Below are positions 32,581-35,263 of a stretch of 35,263 bases of DNA, one piece after another. This stretch comes from a virus: IMG/VR virus record IMGVR_UViG_3300021959_000006, positions 1 through 35,263 of that record, one strand, 5' to 3'. Under the pieces are notes generated by a model. That model was not told where the DNA came from and searched no databases. It saw only the letters and a program-made list of their open reading frames with translations. A program made the position numbers and the translations under genes. Position 1 is the first letter of the stretch. The number at the start of each line of letters is the position of its first letter.

Positions 32581-32865
32581 ATGGAAATAAACAAAAAAGA
32601 ATTTATTAAATATTATAATAAGTTAACCCTGCGAGAGGTAGCCATTATTTTTGGCTCATCCCGTAGCAAAGTTTATATGCACGCAAAAATGCTTGGCCTT
32701 TCTAAAAGAAAAGCAAAACCATCAATTAGCAGCAAAATATCTGATGAACAGTTTATTAAATACTATAACCAACTACCAACAAAAGATTTAGCTAAAATAC
32801 TTGATGTAAGCCGTAGGGGCGTTTGGTTAAAAGCTAAACAATTAGGCCTTTCTAAAAGAAAATAA
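32581..32865 (+). CDS. Tandem helix-turn-helix protein
   Basis: A 94-aa product made of two similar units: FIKYYNKLTLREVAIIFGSS...LGLSKRK and FIKYYNQLPTKDLAKILDVS...LGLSKRK. Each looks like a small HTH domain (xLxxREVAxxxGxSRxxVxxxAKxLGL), so one polypeptide could bind two half-sites. The start ATG 32581 is preferred over 32548 because its leader (TTATTAACTTTAAAACAAT) matches those of the following genes. It may autoregulate through the boxes upstream. Confidence 0.75.
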   Translation: MEINKKEFIKYYNKLTLREVAIIFGSSRSKVYMHAKMLGLSKRKAKPSISSKISDEQFIKYYNQLPTKDLAKILDVSRRGVWLKAKQLGLSKRK

Positions 32866-32885
32866 AAACTTTCTTAAAAATATAT

Positions 32886-32944
32886 CTTGACATTTCAAGA
32901 AATTAATTTTATACTTATATTATACCTTGATATTTCAAGGTATA
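32886..32944 (+). promoter_or_regulatory. Rightward early promoter flanked by two operators
   Basis: TTGACA (32887-32892), 17 bases, TATACT (32910-32915). Over the -35 is the palindrome CTTGA-CATT-TCAAG (32886-32899). At the start site is a perfect inverted repeat with 10-bp arms, TATACCTTGA and TCAAGGTATA (32921-32944). Both share the core CTTGAYATTTCAAG, a convincing repressor-site pair. Confidence 0.75.
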
Positions 32945-32980
32945 TTTTAACTTATTAACTTTAATTAAACAAAAACGATT

Positions 32981-33391
32981 ATGACTAATATAGAAACTAA
33001 AAAATCAGTCGAAGAGATAAAAGCTTTTTTAGCTGAACTACAAGAAAGCAGCAATTTTGAACTTGCAGATAGTCTGCAAGATTGTTTCAGTGATGAAGAA
33101 CTAGAAGAGTTAGACCAAGACAACCCAACAGGTTGTTTTGAATCACTTTTAGAATCACTGGAGGAAAACGGTTATTTTGACATAGAAATAATCTACTATG
33201 ACAAAGCTATAGAATATTTAAGTAAGAATGACCCGAGTTTAATATATTCTTTAGAGATTGCCAATGATCTAGGTTACACAATAGACAATCTAAATAGTGA
33301 GACGCTAGCTAGCTTATTAGCTAGTGGAATAGAGCGTAATAGATTCTATGAGCTTCAAAGCGACATAGAAGATTTTTTTACTAACCTTTAA
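32981..33391 (+). CDS. Acidic early protein
   Basis: A 136-aa product with roughly a quarter Asp/Glu and few basic residues, predicted mostly helical (FSDEELEELDQDNPTGCFESLLESLEENGYFDIEIIYYDKAIEYLSKNDPSLIYSLEIANDLGY). The IYYDKAIEYLxxNDPSLxxSLEIANxxGY pattern is recurrent among small phage and plasmid proteins of unknown function. Strong acidity and early position would fit a DNA mimic such as an anti-restriction protein, but this is inference only. Confidence 0.7.
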   Translation: MTNIETKKSVEEIKAFLAELQESSNFELADSLQDCFSDEELEELDQDNPTGCFESLLESLEENGYFDIEIIYYDKAIEYLSKNDPSLIYSLEIANDLGYTIDNLNSETLASLLASGIERNRFYELQSDIEDFFTNL

Positions 33392-33403
33392 ACAAAAACG
33401 ATT

Positions 33404-33766
33404 ATGATAAATTATTACATAAAAACAACAACTGAAATTTTCAAAGATGATTTTAACGAAGGCAAAAGTTTTGAGTCTTTTAATGGTTGGCAAAACAACA
33501 GCGTTGTAAAAGGTGAAAACCCTATGCAAGCCGTTAGAAACTACTTTGAGAAAGTGCTTTTCTATTCTTTTGAGGAAAAGCACGCACATATTGAACACGA
33601 ACTAAACGGCGTTAATTGCCTGTTATATTCCAACTATGTGGATAATGATAATATAGAGATTGACCCCGACGGCGAGGAAATGGCCAAATTCAAAAAAGCA
33701 GAGATACAGCTTTTTATAGCCGATACATATCTTGAAATTTTTGAACTAGTGCCAGCCAAACTTTAA
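33404..33766 (+). CDS. Hypothetical early protein
   Basis: A 120-aa acidic product (MINYYIKTTTEIFKDDFNEGKSFESFNGWQNNSVVKGENPMQAVRNYFEKVLFYSF...). Mixed strands and helices; no family recognised. It starts after the repeated leader AAACAAAAACGATTATG. It lies between the acidic protein and a row of very small genes. Confidence 0.68.
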   Translation: MINYYIKTTTEIFKDDFNEGKSFESFNGWQNNSVVKGENPMQAVRNYFEKVLFYSFEEKHAHIEHELNGVNCLLYSNYVDNDNIEIDPDGEEMAKFKKAEIQLFIADTYLEIFELVPAKL

Positions 33767-33795
33767 CTTATTAACTTTAATTAAACAAAACGATT

Positions 33796-33939
33796 ATGAC
33801 TAATACAATAAATATTAAAAACGAATCAAAAAACATAGATATTAAATTATCCATCGAAAACGTGCCTTTAATAATGGAAATGCTACGACAGTCTCAATTA
33901 TCTAAAGGCTTTAAAAAAGTAAAATTAACATTCAAATAA
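33796..33939 (+). CDS. 47-aa hypothetical protein
   Basis: The product begins MTNTINIKNESKNIDIKLSI and ends in a basic segment (KGFKKVKLTFK). It is preceded by a near-perfect copy of the leader found at 32948-32980, which strongly supports it as a real gene. Function unknown. Confidence 0.6.
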   Translation: MTNTINIKNESKNIDIKLSIENVPLIMEMLRQSQLSKGFKKVKLTFK

Positions 33940-33956
33940 ACAAAACGAGGTAAACA

Positions 33957-34103
33957 ATGCTATTAATAAAACAATCAATAAAAGCGATTTTAATAATGAT
34001 TTGCTTTATGTTCTTATTTTATCAAGGACTTGTGAGAGCAGATAAACAATGTAAAGAAGCTAATTATAACCATGCAGATTATAGATTCTGCATGGGCATT
34101 TAA
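33957..34103 (+). CDS. 48-aa secreted or membrane-anchored small protein
   Basis: The N-terminal hydrophobic stretch (AILIMICFMFLFYQGLVRA) looks like a signal peptide or anchor. The short remainder has two Cys (C32, C45) that could form a disulfide in the periplasm. It has a clear CGAGGTAAACAATG ribosome-binding site, unlike its neighbours. Small envelope proteins in early phage regions sometimes act in superinfection exclusion; that is speculation here. Confidence 0.6.
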   Translation: MLLIKQSIKAILIMICFMFLFYQGLVRADKQCKEANYNHADYRFCMGI

Positions 34104-34132
34104 CAACAATATTAATTAAAATAAAAACGATT

Positions 34133-34315
34133 ATGACTGATAATAATAACAATAATAAAATAGAAAACTTAATAGACGGCAGAATATTAACAGAACAAGA
34201 AAAGCAAATTATAACTTGCGAATCTTGCGATGAACAAAATTTATGGGTAGATATGCCAGAAAGCAGCCCTACAATATGCCAAAAATGCAGGTTTAGCACA
34301 TATCCCAATCTTTAA
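34133..34315 (+). CDS. 60-aa zinc-ribbon-like protein
   Basis: Two CxxC pairs (CESC at residues 29-32 and CQKC at 49-52) are spaced for one zinc site. The N-terminus is Asn-rich. It is preceded by AAAATAAAAACGATTATG, a version of the repeated leader. Possible nucleic-acid or protein binder; no specific family. Confidence 0.65.
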   Translation: MTDNNNNNKIENLIDGRILTEQEKQIITCESCDEQNLWVDMPESSPTICQKCRFSTYPNL

Positions 34316-34341
34316 TAACATTTTAAAATAGAAATATCATT

Positions 34342-34575
34342 ATGAGTAAAAAAATTAATTCAAAATATCAACGTAAAAATGGAACTATAATGAAACAGAT
34401 TAATTTAGCTGTAAAGGAAGATATAGCGGACAAATTTAACTATCTTTGCGATGGTTTAAGTAAGTCCGCTATTTTTAGCCAATGGGTTAATGAAAAAGCA
34501 AAGGAGATGAACTTAATAGAACCATCAGAGAAAAAAGTAAATACAAAATCAAAATATTCAATTCTAGGTGATTAA
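34342..34575 (+). CDS. Ribbon-helix-helix-like small protein
   Basis: A 77-aa basic product. After a Lys-rich N-terminus comes MKQINLAVKEDIADKFNYLCDGLSKSAIFSQWVNEKAKEM, which has the strand-helix-helix spacing of MetJ/Arc-type DNA-binding proteins. ATG 34342 is used; an internal ATG at 34390 would leave just the domain. It abuts the origin-like region, so it might act there. Confidence 0.55.
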   Translation: MSKKINSKYQRKNGTIMKQINLAVKEDIADKFNYLCDGLSKSAIFSQWVNEKAKEMNLIEPSEKKVNTKSKYSILGD

Positions 34576-34648
34576 GTTATGGAAAATAAATAATGTAACC
34601 GATCACATTTTCTAAAGGTGTTACGCTTCTAACCCTTATAAACACTGG

Positions 34649-34673
34649 ATGTAACTAGTGTAACTAGTTACAT
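34649..34673. repeat. 11-bp inverted repeat of the origin-like region
   Basis: Arms ATGTAACTAGT and ACTAGTTACAT with a 3-base spacer. Related half-sites ACTAGTTAC are repeated at 34784-34806. Confidence 0.85.
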
Positions 34674-34720
34674 ATAATAGATTATAAATTTTTTATTTAT
34701 ATATTACATATGTATTTTAT

Positions 34721-34741
34721 ATATTACATAATATGTAATAT
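34721..34741. repeat. TATTACATA-type palindrome in the AT-rich core
   Basis: ATATTACAT (34721-34729) and ATGTAATAT (34733-34741) form a perfect inverted repeat; another ATATTACATA is at 34701. These match the boxes in front of the tandem-HTH gene at 32479-32561. Confidence 0.75.
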
Positions 34742-34892
34742 GTAGAGTAAAAAAAATATAAAGTAGTAGAAAAAAGGTGTTACACTAGTTACAACTAGTT
34801 ACATCCGCAGAAACGCTGGCTTTGAACTAGACACGTTAGGGATTACATTGTGATATTTGTGATGGGTAGCTTTTTTAAATTTCAATAGTTAA

Positions 34893-35263
34893 TTATTTGT
34901 CAAAAACTGATTTCCCTGTCATTTGATAATATTTTATTGCGCTTTTTCTTCTTTTTTCTTTAATTTGTTCTTTCTTTTTGATTAGTTGAGCAGCAATATC
35001 TTGTCTGGTTGGCAATGGGTCGCCTTCAATAGTCATGGAAGATATACAATTAACATTGTTGGCCTTTAATAGCTTTATGAAAGCTTCTTGCTTTGAACGT
35101 GCTTTTATGTATTGAGTGCGCTTTTGGTCAAGATATTTGAATTTTATGAAGTATTTGCTAAGGTGCATAATATGTAATCTTTTGTTTGCATCAGTAGGGA
35201 TATGGTGATTTAGTGGGTTTGGTAAAGCCCCAATATTCAACCGTTGGCGTAAGTAGCTATCTC
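34893..35263 (-). CDS. Basic hypothetical protein running across the circle junction
   Basis: The window end truncates this leftward gene. The frame continues through the repeat to an ATG at position 140 of the left end, giving 127 aa. A TTG at 35240 (115 aa) or ATG at 35168 (91 aa) are alternatives. The C-terminal part (YFIKFKYLDQKRTQYIKARSKQEAFIKLLKANN, then IKKKEQIKEKRRKSAIKYYQMTGKSVF) is basic and helical, consistent with nucleic-acid binding. No family is recognised. It lies between the origin-like region and the packaging region. Confidence 0.65.
   Translation of the reverse strand, partial: DSYLRQRLNIGALPNPLNHHIPTDANKRLHIMHLSKYFIKFKYLDQKRTQYIKARSKQEAFIKLLKANNVNCISSMTIEGDPLPTRQDIAAQLIKKKEQIKEKRRKSAIKYYQMTGKSVFDK
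35137..35263. repeat. Right copy of 127-bp terminal direct repeat
   Basis: Identical to bases 1-127; see the left copy. The repeat lies within a coding frame, which argues that neither edge is a natural genome end. Confidence 0.95.

Larger units (their letters stand above)
34576..34892. other. Non-coding inverted-repeat region, candidate replication origin
   Basis: No gene is seen. ATGTAACTAGT (34649-34659) and ACTAGTTACAT (34663-34673) form a perfect 11-bp inverted repeat. A second cluster at 34776-34806 carries the same ACTAGTTAC units with opposite polarity, ending ACTAGTTACATCC, which is the complement of the first cluster's start. GGTGTTAC occurs beside each cluster (34617 and 34777). 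Between them is a very AT-rich core with ATATTACAT/ATGTAATAT boxes. Iteron-like repeats flanking an unwinding element fit an origin; a partition or operator site is the alternative. Confidence 0.5.

Overview
The window is a nearly complete, AT-rich genome of a small tailed phage with a podovirus-type, short-tailed plan. Bases 1-127 recur exactly at 35137-35263. A leftward gene reads across that junction, so the molecule is best read as a circular map of about 35,136 bp whose ends are an assembly overlap. The promoters are sigma70-like, no phage RNA polymerase is visible, and many genes lack a Shine-Dalgarno sequence. This points to an AT-rich bacterial host whose own polymerase transcribes the phage. 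The host cannot be named from sequence alone; alphaproteobacteria such as SAR11 or Rickettsiales relatives are a guess from gene content.

Layout. (1) 141-530: non-coding, GC-richer, structured DNA ending in a promoter, probably the packaging region. (2) 546-18377, rightward: terminase small and large subunits, head-tail connector (portal), Bbp19-like protein, scaffold, a promoter plus structured leader, major capsid protein, a small capsid-associated protein, a terminator-like hairpin, tail tube proteins A and B, a GNAT-like protein, three internal virion proteins, a tail fibre with 22-residue repeats, and a likely fibre accessory protein. (3) 18364-20534, rightward: permuted papain-like hydrolase, a membrane/coiled-coil protein (holin candidate), a strong promoter, M15-type endolysin, and a nested spanin pair. 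(4) 32132-20565, leftward: excisionase-type HTH, primase-helicase, an ankyrin/thermonuclease cassette, then a second promoter with a hairpin leader before an SNF2 helicase, two unknowns, a DUF2800 nuclease, a DUF2815 ssDNA-binding protein, a family A DNA polymerase, a DUF3310 protein and a RuvC-like resolvase. (5) 32581-34575, rightward: small early/accessory genes under an operator-flanked promoter, many preceded by a repeated start-associated leader. (6) 34576-34892: a non-coding inverted-repeat region around an AT-rich core, the best origin candidate. (7) A leftward gene crossing the circle junction.

How it works together (inference). Host RNA polymerase transcribes two early units outward from 32.1-32.9 kb, which carry operator-like palindromes. 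The leftward unit makes a self-contained replication/recombination set. The rightward late unit builds and packages the virion, with a separate promoter boosting capsid and another driving lysis. Most notable are three ankyrin-repeat genes plus a signal-peptide-bearing thermonuclease joined by one repeated gene-junction sequence, a 23-nt dispersed repeat inserted in frame twice in the primase, a shared TATTACATA box linking a tandem-HTH gene promoter to the putative origin, and the structured capsid leader with a 14-codon upstream ORF.
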